Below are positions 54,355 to 63,980 of a DNA stretch of 64,000 bases, one piece after another (the first letter of the stretch is position 1; each line of letters begins with the position of its first letter). This stretch comes from Allobosea sp. Root381 (GTDB lineage: Bacteria > Pseudomonadota > Alphaproteobacteria > Rhizobiales > Beijerinckiaceae), in assembly GCF_001429395.1 (NCBI RefSeq), contig NZ_LMJT01000013.1:326-64325 (forward strand), read 5' to 3'. A program made the translations under genes and the position numbers. The notes below the pieces were generated by a model. The model worked only from the letters and a program-made list of their open reading frames with translations. It did not search any database and was not told where the DNA came from.

Positions 54355-55464
54355 TCAGCTCCGGCCGGCGGGAGGCGTCACGGGCGAGGCCAGCACCGGC
54401 GTGCCCGGCCTGAGGTTCTGGAGGCCCTCGACGACGATCTGCTCGTTTCCGGCGAGGCCCTGGTCGATGACGGCATCGGCGCCGAGCTCGCTGCCGAGCT
54501 TGACGCGCTTGACCACGGCCTTGCCGTCCTCGACGGCGAAGACATAGGCGCCCTGCTGATCGGCGATCAGGGCCGCCTGCGGGATCACGACCTTCTCCTG
54601 GCTCTGCTCGCTCTGGACGAGGACGCGCACGAGCGCGCCGTCGATGAGCTTGCCGGCCGGGTTGGGAAGCGTGGCGCGGACCAGCACCGTATCGGTGGCC
54701 CGCTCGACCGAGACGTCGACGAAATCGATGCGCCCCTTCTGGTCATAGGTCGAGCCGTCCGCGAATTTGAGGCTGACCAGCGGAGCCTGGGCGCCCACCG
54801 GCACGGCGCCGGCCTTGATCGTCAGGAACTCGCGCTGGCTGACCGGGAAGGTGACATACATCGGGTCGCTGCTGACGATCTGCGCCAGCACGCCGCTGTC
54901 GGGACCGACGACATTGCCCCTGGTAACCTTGGTGCGGCCGATCCGGCCGGTGATCGGCGACACGATCTCGGTGTAACCAAGATTGATCTGCGCGGTCTTC
55001 AGATTGGCCTCGGCGGTGGTCTTGTCGCCCTCCGCCCCCTTCTCGTCGGCGACGCGCTGGTCGCGCACCGCGACCGAGCCGGCGCTGGTCTTGAGCAGTT
55101 CCTCGGCACGCTCGCGCTGTACCGTCGCGTTCTGCAGGGCTCCCTGGGCGCGTTCGAGCGCGCCTTGCGCCTGCTCGACCGCAGCCTCGAACGGCGCCCG
55201 CTCGATGCGGAAGAGCGGCACGCCTTCCTTGACGTCCTCACCGTCGCGGAACAGCACCTGCTCGAGATAGCCGGTGACGCGTGCCCGGATCTCGACGCGA
55301 TTGACGGCCTCGACGCGCCCGACGAAATCGGCGGTTCGCTCGATGGCGCGCTTTTCGGCCAGAACGGTGCCGACCGGCACCGCGGCCGGCGCCTGCTGCT
55401 GCGCGAGCGCGGTGCCGCCCGCGAAAGCCGTCACCGAGGCCAGCATCGCAAGGCCGGACATCAT
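54355..55464 (-). CDS. RND efflux periplasmic adaptor (MFP)
   Basis: A 369-residue membrane fusion protein from the ATG at 55464 ([14 protein letters not shown], a signal peptide ending ALAQ). The frame is open for 73 codons more but reads unlike a signal. Lipoyl and hairpin parts are clear: [25 protein letters not shown], the coiled-coil [16 protein letters not shown], then [23 protein letters not shown]. It joins the RND pump to an outer-membrane channel. No strong RBS is seen for either start. Confidence 0.9.
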   Translation of the reverse strand: MMSGLAMLASVTAFAGGTALAQQQAPAAVPVGTVLAEKRAIERTADFVGRVEAVNRVEIRARVTGYLEQVLFRDGEDVKEGVPLFRIERAPFEAAVEQAQGALERAQGALQNATVQRERAEELLKTSAGSVAVRDQRVADEKGAEGDKTTAEANLKTAQINLGYTEIVSPITGRIGRTKVTRGNVVGPDSGVLAQIVSSDPMYVTFPVSQREFLTIKAGAVPVGAQAPLVSLKFADGSTYDQKGRIDFVDVSVERATDTVLVRATLPNPAGKLIDGALVRVLVQSEQSQEKVVIPQAALIADQQGAYVFAVEDGKAVVKRVKLGSELGADAVIDQGLAGNEQIVVEGLQNLRPGTPVLASPVTPPAGRS

Positions 55465-55679
55465 GAGGCGTAGTCTTGGCAGGCGCAGTCTTGGCCCGCT
55501 CGCCGGGCGAGAACACAAAAGCACGATAGGCCCCCTTGCACCTCTCGCGGCCGCCGGCGCGGCACGCAGCCAATTCCGCAACGTAGCGCCGGCCGATACT
55601 GTGCGCTTTCCGGCGATAGCGCCAGCGGAATTGCACTTCGTGCAAGAAGAAGGACCACGACCTTGCGGCAGCCTGGAAA

Positions 55680-56453
55680 TCACGAGTCGTCCGGTATCGC
55701 CCGGGGCATTAGGGGCAGTTCCTCGACGAAGCGGGCGAGTGGCTGCGAATTCTTTTCGAAGGTCCGGCTGATCCGGCCGTAGCAGGCGCAGGCGCGCCCC
55801 TCCATGACGCTGCGATCGCGCACCGTCAGGTCTCCGCGCGAATAGGAGATCGCGCCGTCCTCCATCAGCCGGGAGCAGACCATGTTGACCGTTGCCCGCC
55901 GCAGGCCGAGCGCCTGGGAGAGCGCCGCCTGGGTGAGCTTGAACACGTTCTCGACGACCCGGTCATCCGCATGCAGGAGCCAGCGACAGATCCGCTCCTC
56001 GGCGCTGTGCAGGCTGTTGCAGGCCACCGATTCGAGCAGCTGGATGATCAGGCACTTGGCGTAACGGAGCATCGCGTGCCGCACGCAGGGAAAGCGTGCG
56101 ATGGCCTCGTCGAGATCCGCGATCGACAACCAGGACGCATAGCCGGGGACCACGACGCTGGACTGGCTGATCGCCTCCCCGCCTCCCATCATCAGCGCGA
56201 TGCCGACGAAGCCCTCATAGCCGATCGAGGCCTTCTCGACGCCGCGGCCGTCGCGCAGGTCGGCATTCATCGAAACCACGCCTTCATGCGGGAAGATCGC
56301 ATGGGTGAAGGGCGCGTTGTCCTCATAGAGGATCTGCCCCTGCGACAGCCGTCGCGTCACCAGCCGCGGATGGAGATAGTCCCGCGCCTCCGGCCGCAAC
56401 GACAGCAGGACGCGATTGCGGATCTCGAAATCGCCCTTCAACCGATGCTCCAA
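55680..56453 (-). CDS. Crp/Fnr-family transcription regulator
   Basis: A 257-residue protein. The N-terminal cyclic-nucleotide-binding-like barrel (about 25-145) starts LVTRRLSQGQILYEDN. The C-terminal winged HTH reads LTQAALSQALGLRRATVNMVCSRLMEDG. There is no N-terminal Cys cluster, so it is not a classical Fe-S FNR. The single Cys residues at CVRHAML and CKLI-like positions (YAKCLI, VACNSL) might sense redox, but this is not established. The C-terminal extension is 40 residues longer than usual. It stands between the efflux adaptor and the chemoreceptor, divergent from the latter. Confidence 0.85.
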   Translation of the reverse strand: MEHRLKGDFEIRNRVLLSLRPEARDYLHPRLVTRRLSQGQILYEDNAPFTHAIFPHEGVVSMNADLRDGRGVEKASIGYEGFVGIALMMGGGEAISQSSVVVPGYASWLSIADLDEAIARFPCVRHAMLRYAKCLIIQLLESVACNSLHSAEERICRWLLHADDRVVENVFKLTQAALSQALGLRRATVNMVCSRLMEDGAISYSRGDLTVRDRSVMEGRACACYGRISRTFEKNSQPLARFVEELPLMPRAIPDDS

Positions 56454-56522
56454 GCGGCTCTCCCCGATGGGGTCACTTCATCACATGTTCGGGGCGCATT
56501 AGCCCTCTGTTAACCGCAGCGA

Positions 56523-58076
56523 ATGCACGTTACGGTACGTAATGAGTACGTTTCCGTACATATGCACGCGCCGCCTTCGGCGCTGATTCCGTCGCAAGGG
56601 CCGTCCTCCATGAGTCTATTCGGCTCCAATGATTTTGGAAGCCCGCAGCCCCATGCGCCTTTAGATGGGTCCTCCGTTCCGGCGCGCAGCGAGGTCGTCG
56701 GGGGCCTCGTCTGCCCCTGCAGCCGGAATGAAGGCGAGAAGCCCGAGGATATTGCCGAGCGGCTGCATTTTGCCGGGATCGACGACGGCGTCCGCGCGCT
56801 GTTGCGGGAGTTCGGGCCCGCGGTCGCCACCAGGCTGCCCGCCATCCTCGACGAGCTCTACGAGCATATCCTGACCTTTCCCGCCGTGGCCCGGCTGTTC
56901 CCGAGCCCCGCCATCGTCGCGCGAGCGCGGCAGATGCAGATCGCCCATTGGGCCCTCATCACGACGGGAGCCTTCGACGACAGCTATGTCCGCTCGGTCC
57001 GGCGCGTCGGCGAGGTTCATTGCCGGCTCGGCCTGGAGCCACGCTGGTATATCGGAGGCTACAACTTCATCGTGGCGCGCCTGATCACGGTCGCGACCCG
57101 GGACAGGAAGCTCCGGCACCTGGCCAACCCGCACCGGCAGAGGCAGGTCGCGGCGGCGTTCAGCCAGGCGGCGATGCTCGACATGGACCTCGCCCTTTCG
57201 GTCTATCTCGAGGCGGCGCGCCGGAACCGGTGCGAGACGCTGGAGGGGCTAGCGGCGAATTTCGAGAGGGCGGTGGCGAGCGTCGTCCGTTCGCTCACCG
57301 GCGCCGCGAACGACCTGCATTCGCTTGCCCTGTCGCTTGCCGATTCCTCCAGCGAAACCATGCACCGGGCCGATGCGGCCCTGACCCGCTCGCTGGATGC
57401 GACCGCGAACATCGAGGCGGTCGCGTCCGCCACCGACCAGCTGACGGAATCCCTGACAGGAGTGAGCGAGCGCATCGCCTCGTCCTCCAGAATCTCGACG
57501 CGAGCGGTCAAGGAGGCGCAGCACATCAACGAGCAGGTCAGCGAACTGACGCAGTCGGTCGACCGGATCGGCGGCATCGTCGACGTGATCCGCGAGATCG
57601 CCGGTGGGACCAAGCTCCTGGCCCTCAATGCGACCATCGAGGCGGCGCGCGCCGGCCAGACCAGTCGCGGCTTCTCCGTGGTCGCCAGCGAGATCAAGAC
57701 CTTGGCCGTCCAGACGGCGGAGGCGACCGCCGAGATCGATTCCCAGATCGGGGCGATCCGCGAAGCGACCCGCAATGTCGCCGCCGCCGTCGGCGGCATC
57801 CGCCAGACGATCGCGGACATGAACGACATCGCCTCGCTCATCACGGCAGCGGTCGACCAGCAGGCCGAGGCGACCCGCAAGACCGCCTGCAAGCTGCAGC
57901 AGGCGTGGCTGGGCTCGGCCGAGGTGGCCAACAACGTCATGGGCGTCACCCGGCAGGCGTCGGAATCGAGCGGGGCCTCCGCTGCGGCCCTGTCGGCGAC
58001 CACCGAACTCGCGCGCCAGGCGCAGAGCCTCACCGTCGATGTAGAACAGTTCCTGGAGACGGTCGGCGCGGCCTGA
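56523..58076 (+). CDS. Globin-coupled chemoreceptor (HemAT-like)
   Basis: A soluble 517-residue methyl-accepting protein. Residues about 78-235 form a protoglobin sensor with the proximal haem His at 166 in RVGEVHCRLGLEPRWYIGGY. Residues 245-515 form the signalling coiled coil. Its hairpin tip reads GGTKLLALNATIEAARAG, then SRGFSVVASEIK, a full CheA/CheW contact site. No transmembrane helix, so it is a cytosolic O2 sensor for aerotaxis or a related output. The start is uncertain: ATG codons occur at 56523, 56562 and 56610, none with a good RBS; the first is given. Confidence 0.88.
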   Translation: MHVTVRNEYVSVHMHAPPSALIPSQGPSSMSLFGSNDFGSPQPHAPLDGSSVPARSEVVGGLVCPCSRNEGEKPEDIAERLHFAGIDDGVRALLREFGPAVATRLPAILDELYEHILTFPAVARLFPSPAIVARARQMQIAHWALITTGAFDDSYVRSVRRVGEVHCRLGLEPRWYIGGYNFIVARLITVATRDRKLRHLANPHRQRQVAAAFSQAAMLDMDLALSVYLEAARRNRCETLEGLAANFERAVASVVRSLTGAANDLHSLALSLADSSSETMHRADAALTRSLDATANIEAVASATDQLTESLTGVSERIASSSRISTRAVKEAQHINEQVSELTQSVDRIGGIVDVIREIAGGTKLLALNATIEAARAGQTSRGFSVVASEIKTLAVQTAEATAEIDSQIGAIREATRNVAAAVGGIRQTIADMNDIASLITAAVDQQAEATRKTACKLQQAWLGSAEVANNVMGVTRQASESSGASAAALSATTELARQAQSLTVDVEQFLETVGAA

Positions 58077-58121
58077 ACGACCAGCGGCTTGAGCGGAACG
58101 ACCATGCGTCGGCTCGCTGCG

Positions 58122-58140
58122 TGCGGCCCTTCCGGCCGCA
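58122..58140. terminator. Hairpin after the chemoreceptor gene
   Basis: TGCGGCC-CTTCC-GGCCGCA, a 7-bp stem with a 5-base loop, lying between two genes of the same direction. Confidence 0.4.
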
Positions 58141-58187
58141 TCCCGTCACGGATACAGCTGGAACGCATTCGCCGGGAGCCTGATGGA

Positions 58188-59189
58188 ATGAAGCCACGCG
58201 ACACGATCTCACTCGCCAGCCTGCCGACGCCGTTCGAGCCGCTGCCGCGCCTGTCCCAGGCCCTCGGCCGGGACGGCCGGGTACCCTCGATCTGGATCAA
58301 GCGCGACGATTGCACGGGCTTCGCCGGCGGCGGCAACAAGGTGCGCAAGCTCGAATATCTGGTTGCGGACGCGTTGAGGGAAGGCGCCGATGTCCTGGTG
58401 ACGATGGGTGCGCTGCAATCCAACCATGCCCGCCAGACCGCAGCCGCCGCCGCGCGAAGCGGGCTCGGCTGCGTCCTGCTGCTGGCCGACACGGTCGCGG
58501 CACGAGCCGATTCCTATCGCAGCAACGGCAACATGCTGCTCGACCGGATCTTTGGCGCGGAGCTTCGCCTGCTCGCGCCGGGGGCCGACGCCATGGCCGC
58601 GGCGGAGGAGATTCTGGCGCAGTTGGTCGCGCAGGGCCGGCGGCCCTATTTCATTCCGGTCGGCGGCTCGAACGCGCTCGGCAGCCTCGCCTATCGCGAT
58701 GCCCTGGCGGAGCTTGCGGCGCAGGCCGGCGTGCTCGACCTGAAGGTCGAGCATATCGTGCTGCCGACGGGCAGCGGCGGAACCCATGCCGGCATCCTCG
58801 CTGGTGTCTCTCAGCTCGGCCTGCCCTGCCGCGTCCATGGCATCAGCGTCTCGCGCTCGCGGGAGCAGGCGAGCGAGATCGTGTCCGGGCTGGTTCGGGA
58901 GATCTTCGCCATCGAAGGCCGTGACGGCAGCGAGGCGATCGAGCCGCAGATCGACGAGGCGCAGATCGGGCCCGGCTATGGCCAGCCCACCGCGGCCATG
59001 GTCGAGGCCGTCGAGCTGACCGCACGCAGCGAAGGCATTCTTCTCGACCCGGTCTATACCGGCAAGGCCATGGCCGGCCTGATGGCGCTGGTCAGGTCCG
59101 GGGCCATCGCTCCGGAGGAAACGATCGTGTTCTGGCACACCGGCGGTGCGCCGGGCCTCTTCGCCTATCCCGAGGTGTTCAATCGCTGA
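58188..59189 (+). CDS. D-cysteine desulfhydrase / ACC deaminase family PLP enzyme
   Basis: A 333-residue fold-type II PLP enzyme. The ATG at 58188 follows CGGGAG by 11 bases. The PLP-binding Lys51 lies in GGGNKVRKLEYL. The phosphate-binding loop is PTGSGGTHAG. GALQSNHARQTAAAA is the substrate loop shared by D-cysteine desulfhydrase and ACC deaminase. The IWIKRDDCTGFAGGG start is more typical of D-cysteine desulfhydrase (DcyD). It would convert D-cysteine to pyruvate, sulphide and ammonia. The distinction from ACC deaminase needs active-site comparison. No transporter is adjacent. Confidence 0.85.
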   Translation: MKPRDTISLASLPTPFEPLPRLSQALGRDGRVPSIWIKRDDCTGFAGGGNKVRKLEYLVADALREGADVLVTMGALQSNHARQTAAAAARSGLGCVLLLADTVAARADSYRSNGNMLLDRIFGAELRLLAPGADAMAAAEEILAQLVAQGRRPYFIPVGGSNALGSLAYRDALAELAAQAGVLDLKVEHIVLPTGSGGTHAGILAGVSQLGLPCRVHGISVSRSREQASEIVSGLVREIFAIEGRDGSEAIEPQIDEAQIGPGYGQPTAAMVEAVELTARSEGILLDPVYTGKAMAGLMALVRSGAIAPEETIVFWHTGGAPGLFAYPEVFNR

Positions 59190-59294
59190 GCCACCACGTC
59201 AGGCTCCAAGGCATGCCGGTTCCGTGAGAAGTCGGCTTGCTCTAGAAGCTGAGCGTTTCCAGCGATCCGACCCGCACATGACGAGGACCTGCAG

Positions 59295-59996
59295 ATGACC
59301 CAGAAAGTAGCGATCGTCACCGCCGGCGGCAGCGGCATGGGGGCGGCCACGGCCCGCCGCCTCTCCAGGGACGGCTACCATGTCGCGATCCTGTCCTCCT
59401 CCGGCAAGGGCGAGGCGCTGGCGAAGGAGTTGGGCGGGATCGGCGTCACCGGTTCGAATCTCGTCCAGGACGACGTCAAGCGCCTGGTCGACCTGACGGT
59501 CGAGCGCTGGGGCCGCGTCGACGCGCTGGTCAACAGCGCCGGCCATGGGCCACGGGCCGCCATCCTCGACATCCCGGACGAGGACTGGCATCGCGGCCTC
59601 GACGTCTATTTCCTGAGCGCTGTCCGGGCGATCCGGCTGGTGACGCCGATCATGCAGGCGCAGAAATCCGGCGCCATCGTCAACATCTCGACCGCCTGGG
59701 CCTTCGAGCCGGACGCGATGTTCCCGACCTCGGCGATGGCGCGGGCCGGGCTCGCTGCCTTCACGAAAATCTTCGTCGACAAATACGCACCCGACAACAT
59801 CCGCATGAACAACGTCCAGCCGGGCTGGATCGACAGCCTGCCGGCCACCGACGAGCGCCGCCAGCGTGTGCCGATGCAGCGCTACGGCACGAGCGACGAG
59901 ATCGCGGGCACGATCGCTTTCCTGCTCTCTGCGGATGCCGGCTACATCACCGGCCAGAACATCCGCGTCGACGGCGGCGTCACGAAGTCGATCTGA
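59295..59996 (+). CDS. SDR-family oxidoreductase lacking the usual Tyr-Lys pair
   Basis: A 233-residue short-chain dehydrogenase fold. The cofactor motif TAGGSGMG (9-16), NSAG (80-83), the active-site Ser132 in VNIST, and the C-terminal TGQNIRVDGG are present. Where YxxxK should stand (146-150), the sequence has SAMAR: Tyr is replaced by Ser and Lys by Arg. It may therefore be a poor or altered dehydrogenase or a binding protein. A short RBS-like AGGACCTGCAG precedes the ATG. Convergent with the methyltransferase gene, 7 bases apart. Confidence 0.85.
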   Translation: MTQKVAIVTAGGSGMGAATARRLSRDGYHVAILSSSGKGEALAKELGGIGVTGSNLVQDDVKRLVDLTVERWGRVDALVNSAGHGPRAAILDIPDEDWHRGLDVYFLSAVRAIRLVTPIMQAQKSGAIVNISTAWAFEPDAMFPTSAMARAGLAAFTKIFVDKYAPDNIRMNNVQPGWIDSLPATDERRQRVPMQRYGTSDEIAGTIAFLLSADAGYITGQNIRVDGGVTKSI

Positions 59997-60003
59997 TCCG
60001 GGC

Positions 60004-60792
60004 TCAACCCGGCTTGCGCGCGCAGACCAGGAAGCGGTCCTGGCTGGCGCGCTCCAGCCGCTGGTAGAGCGGCATGAAGCGGCCCTGTGCGCGGTGGATG
60101 GCGCGCAGGTCGCGGTCGATCACGATATCGGCGAAGCCGGCCTCGGAGAGCAGCCGCGCGACCTCTTCCGGCCGGCAGCCGCCCGAGAAATAGACCCGCG
60201 AGACGATGTTCTCATGCGTCGCCATATAGGGCGCCGGCGGCCTCGGGTTCGAAAGGCGCTTCGCGAGGCGCGCCAGCAGCCGCAGCACCTTGCCGTTGCC
60301 GGGGCGCGGATTGGTCATGTCGGTATCGACGATGGCGACGCGCCCGCCAGGCTTCAGCACGCGGAACCATTCGCGGAAGGCGGAAGGCGGGTCCGGCAGC
60401 GTCCAGACCAGATGGCGGGTCGCCACGACATCGTAGCTGTCGCCTTCTTCCAGCGTGTCCTCGGCATCGCCGGCATAGAGCCTGATCGGCTTGCCGGCCG
60501 TCTTGGCGCGGGCGCGGGCGAGCATCGCCTCGGAAAGATCGAGCCCCGTGACGCCGTAGCCGAGTTCGGCCAGCAGCAGCGAGATCACCCCGGTGCCGCT
60601 GGCGAGATCGAGTGCTTTTGCGCCGCCGGCTTCGGCTCGGCCGATATGGCCGGCGAAGAGCGCGAGCCAGGCCTGCCGCTCCTCGGGCGAGAAGATCTCG
60701 TGGCCGGGCTGCGTGTCGAAGGTCTCCGAGCGCATCGACCAGAAGTCGCGGATCTCGTCCTTCAGGCTCATGTTGTGATGCAGCGTCGTCAT
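60004..60792 (-). CDS. SAM-dependent methyltransferase (UbiE/Methyltransf_11 type)
   Basis: A 262-residue class I methyltransferase from the ATG at 60792 (MTTLHHNMSLKDEIRDF); a second Met 7 codons in is possible. Motif I is ALDLASGTGVISLLL, motif II is GVTGLDLSEAMLA, and AEDTLEEGDSYDVVATRHLVWTL and LKPGGRVAIVDTD follow. It is divergent from the iron-siderophore transporter operon, across a shared region that holds an iron-control box. It may modify or release a chelator; this is inferred from position only. Confidence 0.82.
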   Translation of the reverse strand: MTTLHHNMSLKDEIRDFWSMRSETFDTQPGHEIFSPEERQAWLALFAGHIGRAEAGGAKALDLASGTGVISLLLAELGYGVTGLDLSEAMLARARAKTAGKPIRLYAGDAEDTLEEGDSYDVVATRHLVWTLPDPPSAFREWFRVLKPGGRVAIVDTDMTNPRPGNGKVLRLLARLAKRLSNPRPPAPYMATHENIVSRVYFSGGCRPEEVARLLSEAGFADIVIDRDLRAIHRAQGRFMPLYQRLERASQDRFLVCARKPG

Positions 60793-60915
60793 GGCCGGGC
60801 GCTTTCTGGCTTGTCCGAGGCGGGAGCGAGAACCACGAAAGCCGGTGCCGAGGCAAGTGGCTTCGCAGCCCGCCGACGGCACCCCCCCGGAGGCCACCGT
60901 CATCTCTTTGTTTTG

Positions 60916-60932
60916 TTTAAATTAATTCTAAA
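60916..60932. promoter_or_regulatory. Irr-type iron control element (ICE-like box)
   Basis: TTTAAATTAATTCTAAA compares with the rhizobial ICE consensus TTTAGAA-N3-TTCTAAA. The right half is perfect and the left half has 5 of 7 matches. It is an A+T island in G+C-rich DNA, 66 bases before the binding-protein ATG and 123 bases from the divergent methyltransferase start. TTGACC at 60942-60947 could be a -35 element. Control by Irr (haem-dependent iron status) is likely; Fur or RirA is an alternative. Confidence 0.55.
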
Positions 60933-60998
60933 ACATAGTCCTTGACCCATCCGGGGGGCGGACCTAGGAGCCAGCGACTTCGCCCCGGAGGTCTCCTC

Positions 60999-62138
60999 AT
61001 GCCAATCCTGCGCGCCGTCCTGGGGACGGTCCTGCTGGCGGGCTCGCTGCTCGCGGGCTCCATCCCTGCATTCGCCGAGAAGGTTTCGGTCACCGATGTG
61101 CTCGGGCGCAAGGTCGAGGTCGAGGCGCCTGTGCAGCGCGTCATCCTCGGCGAGGGCCGGCAGATGTATTTCGTTGCCGCGCTCGACAAGGAAGACCCGT
61201 TCAAGCGCGTCGTCGCCTGGCGCGACGACCTGCCCAAGGCCGACCCCGACAGCTACAAGCAGTATCTCGCGGGCTATCCCCAGATCGCCAAGCTGCCGAG
61301 CTTCGGCGGGATGAAGGAAGGCGCCTTCGACATCGAGCAGGCGATCGCGCTCAAGCCCGACGTGCTGTTCATGAATGTCGAGGCCAAGATCGCCAGCGAC
61401 GAGGCCAGTCTGGTCGAGAAGCTCGCCGCCGTCGGCATCCCGGTGGTCTATGTCGATTTCCGCGAGAAGCCGTTCCAGAACACCGAGCCGTCGATGCGGC
61501 TGATCGGCAAGCTCTTCGGCAAGGAAAAGCTCGCCGAGGACTTCATAGCCTTCCGCGCCGCCGAGATCGCCCGCGTCACCGAAAGGATCGCCAAGACACA
61601 GAACCTCAGGCGCCCGCTGGTGATGGTCGAGCGCGCCGGCGGGTATTCCGACGATTGCTGCATGTCCTTCGGCAACGAGAATTTCGGCAAGATGGTCGAG
61701 ATCGCCGGCGGCACGAATTTCGGCTCGACGCTGATCCCGGGCACCTTCGGCACGGTCAATCCCGAGGCGGTGGTCGCCGCCAACCCGGACGTCGTGATCG
61801 TCACCGGCGGCAACTGGGGCGCCTTCGTGCCGGGCGGCGCCTGGGTCGGGCTTGGGCCCGGCAGCGATCTGGTCGAGGCGCGCCGCAAGCTCGCGGCGCT
61901 GGCCGCCCGCCCCGCCTTCGGCCAGACCCAGGCCGTGAAGAACGGCCGCGTCCACGCGATCTGGCACCAGTTCTACAACAGCCCCTACCAGTTCGTGGCG
62001 ATCCAGGAGATCGCGAAATGGCTGCATCCCGAGCTGTTCGCCGATCTCGATGCCGACGCCACGCTGAAGACGCTGCATGAGCGCTTCCTGCCCTTGCCCT
62101 ACGAGCCCGGCTACTGGGTCACGGTCGAGCGCAAGTGA
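60999..62138 (+). CDS. Iron-siderophore ABC transporter binding protein (FecB-like)
   Basis: A 379-residue periplasmic protein. The ATG at 60999 follows CGGAGG. The signal peptide ends AFAE at about residue 26. It belongs to the cobalamin/Fe(III)-siderophore binding fold (VTDVLGRKVEVEAPVQRVILGEGR, LKPDVLFMN, AANPDVVIVTGGNWG). GYSDDCCMSFGNEN contains a Cys-Cys pair that is unusual for the family. It delivers a ferric chelate to the permease and ATPase that follow. First gene of the operon, under the putative Irr box. Confidence 0.88.
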   Translation: MPILRAVLGTVLLAGSLLAGSIPAFAEKVSVTDVLGRKVEVEAPVQRVILGEGRQMYFVAALDKEDPFKRVVAWRDDLPKADPDSYKQYLAGYPQIAKLPSFGGMKEGAFDIEQAIALKPDVLFMNVEAKIASDEASLVEKLAAVGIPVVYVDFREKPFQNTEPSMRLIGKLFGKEKLAEDFIAFRAAEIARVTERIAKTQNLRRPLVMVERAGGYSDDCCMSFGNENFGKMVEIAGGTNFGSTLIPGTFGTVNPEAVVAANPDVVIVTGGNWGAFVPGGAWVGLGPGSDLVEARRKLAALAARPAFGQTQAVKNGRVHAIWHQFYNSPYQFVAIQEIAKWLHPELFADLDADATLKTLHERFLPLPYEPGYWVTVERK

Positions 62139-62145
62139 GCGGCCG

Positions 62146-63210
62146 ATGACCGCGACCGCCGCCCGCGAGGCTCAATACGGGCACCAGGCCTATCGTGCGC
62201 TGACGTTGCGGCGGCGCCTTATCCTGCTCGGCATGGCGGTGGTGCTGCTGGCGAGCCTCGTCGTCGACCTGATGCTCGGCCCGGCGCGCTACGATGTCGG
62301 GCAGGTGCTCTCGACGCTGTTTGACCCGGCTTCCGCGCCGGCGGCACTGCGCGTGGTGATCTGGGACATCCGCCTGCCGGTGGCGCTGATGGCGGTCGTC
62401 ACCGGCGCCTCGCTCGCGGTCGCCGGCGCGCAGATGCAGACGATCCTGAACAACCCGCTGGCGAGCCCCTTCACGCTCGGCATCTCGGCTGCGGCGAGCT
62501 TCGGGGCGGCGCTGGCGCTGGTCTTCGGCGTCGGCCTTCTGCCGCTCGCAGCGGACTACATCGTGCCGATCAACGCCTTCGTCATGGCGATGGGCGCTGC
62601 CCTCATCATCCACCTGCTGAGCCAGGCGCGCGGCGTCACCACCGAGACGGTGATCCTGCTCGGCATCGCGCTGGTCTTCACCTTCAACGCGCTGCTGGCG
62701 CTGCTGCAGTTCTTCGCTTCCGAGCAGGCGCTGGGAGCCGTGGTGTTCTGGACGCTGGGCTCGCTGACCAAGGCGAGCTGGCAGAAGCTCGCGATCACCA
62801 CCGCGGTGCTGGCCTTCACCCTGCCCTTCTTCCTGCGCCGCGCCTGGGCGCTGACGACGCTGCGCCTCGGCGACGACAAGGCGGCGAGCTTCGGCATCAA
62901 CGTCAGGCGGCTGCGGCTCGAGATCATGCTGCTGGTCGCCTTGCTCGCCGCGGTGCCGGTCTCCTTCGTCGGCACGATCGGCTTCATCGGCCTCGTCGGC
63001 CCGCATATCGCGCGCATGGTCATCGGCGAGGACCAGCGCTTCTTCCTGCCAGCCTCGGCGCTGGCGGGAGCTGCGATCCTTTCCGCCTCCTCGGTGGTCT
63101 CGAAATCGCTGATCCCGGGGCTGATCTTCCCGATCAGCATCGTCACCTCGCTGATCGGCGTGCCCTTCTTCTTCAGCCTGATCATGACCAGCCGGAAGCG
63201 CTCATGGTGA
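62146..63210 (+). CDS. Iron-siderophore ABC transporter permease (FecCD family)
   Basis: A 354-residue inner-membrane protein of the BtuC/FecCD family with about ten helices. It shows VVTGASLAVAGAQMQTILNNPLASPFTLGISAAASFGAAL, split by helices 2-3, and GTIGFIGLVGPHIARMVIGEDQR, the conserved cytoplasmic coupling region. It starts 8 bases after the binding-protein stop. The single permease presumably forms a homodimer. Confidence 0.92.
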   Translation: MTATAAREAQYGHQAYRALTLRRRLILLGMAVVLLASLVVDLMLGPARYDVGQVLSTLFDPASAPAALRVVIWDIRLPVALMAVVTGASLAVAGAQMQTILNNPLASPFTLGISAAASFGAALALVFGVGLLPLAADYIVPINAFVMAMGAALIIHLLSQARGVTTETVILLGIALVFTFNALLALLQFFASEQALGAVVFWTLGSLTKASWQKLAITTAVLAFTLPFFLRRAWALTTLRLGDDKAASFGINVRRLRLEIMLLVALLAAVPVSFVGTIGFIGLVGPHIARMVIGEDQRFFLPASALAGAAILSASSVVSKSLIPGLIFPISIVTSLIGVPFFFSLIMTSRKRSW

Positions 63211-63980
63211 AGCTCGCGCTGAGCGGCGTCGGCGTTGCCTATGGGCGGCGGCGCGTGCTGCAGGACATCGACGCGCAGGAGCTCCGGGGCGGCGAGGTCG
63301 TCGCCGTGATCGGCGCCAACGCGGCCGGCAAGTCGAGCCTATTCCGCCGCATCGCGGGCCTGGCCTCCGGCGAGGGCGAGGTCAGAATCAGCGGCCAGAG
63401 CCGCGTCCAGGGACGGCCTGCGCCGAGCACCTGCTACCTGCCGCAGGACACGGCCGTGAATGCCGTGCTCACCGTCTATGAATCGATCCTGCTGGCGCTC
63501 AAGCAGGGCGGTTCCTGGGCGGTCAGCGACGACGAGCTGCACCGCATCGACCGCGTGCTGCGCGAGCTCGAGATCGAGGAGCTCGCCTTCCGCGGCCTCG
63601 GCGAATTGTCCGGTGGTCAGCGCCAGCTCGTCTCGATCGCCCAGACGCTGGCGCGGGAGCCCGATATCCTGCTGCTCGACGAGCCGACCAGCGCGCTCGA
63701 CCTGCACCGCCAGTTCGAGGTGCTCTCGCTGGTCCGCCGGCTGGCGCATGAGCGCGGCATGCTGGTGCTGGTCTCGATCCACGACCTCAACCAGGCGCTG
63801 CGCTTCGCCGACCGGGTGATGGTGCTGGCGCATGCGCGCCTCGTGGCGCTGGGTGACCCGCGCACGATCGTGACGCCGGCCCTGCTCGACGATGTCTATG
63901 GCGTCCGTGCCCGCGTCGAGACGCTCGCCAGCGGCGAACCCTATGTGCTGGTCGAGGGTTCGAGCCGGCACGCCGTCTAG
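63204..63980 (+). CDS. Iron-siderophore ABC transporter ATP-binding protein (FecE-like)
   Basis: A 258-residue ATPase overlapping the permease gene by 7 bases. Walker A is GANAAGKSS, with Ala in place of the usual second Gly but the GxxxxGKS pattern kept. The signature is LSGGQRQL, Walker B is LLLDEPTSALD and the switch is VSIHDLNQA. It completes a FecBCE-like importer. The stop lies 20 bases from the right edge of the window. Confidence 0.92.
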   Translation: MVKLALSGVGVAYGRRRVLQDIDAQELRGGEVVAVIGANAAGKSSLFRRIAGLASGEGEVRISGQSRVQGRPAPSTCYLPQDTAVNAVLTVYESILLALKQGGSWAVSDDELHRIDRVLRELEIEELAFRGLGELSGGQRQLVSIAQTLAREPDILLLDEPTSALDLHRQFEVLSLVRRLAHERGMLVLVSIHDLNQALRFADRVMVLAHARLVALGDPRTIVTPALLDDVYGVRARVETLASGEPYVLVEGSSRHAV

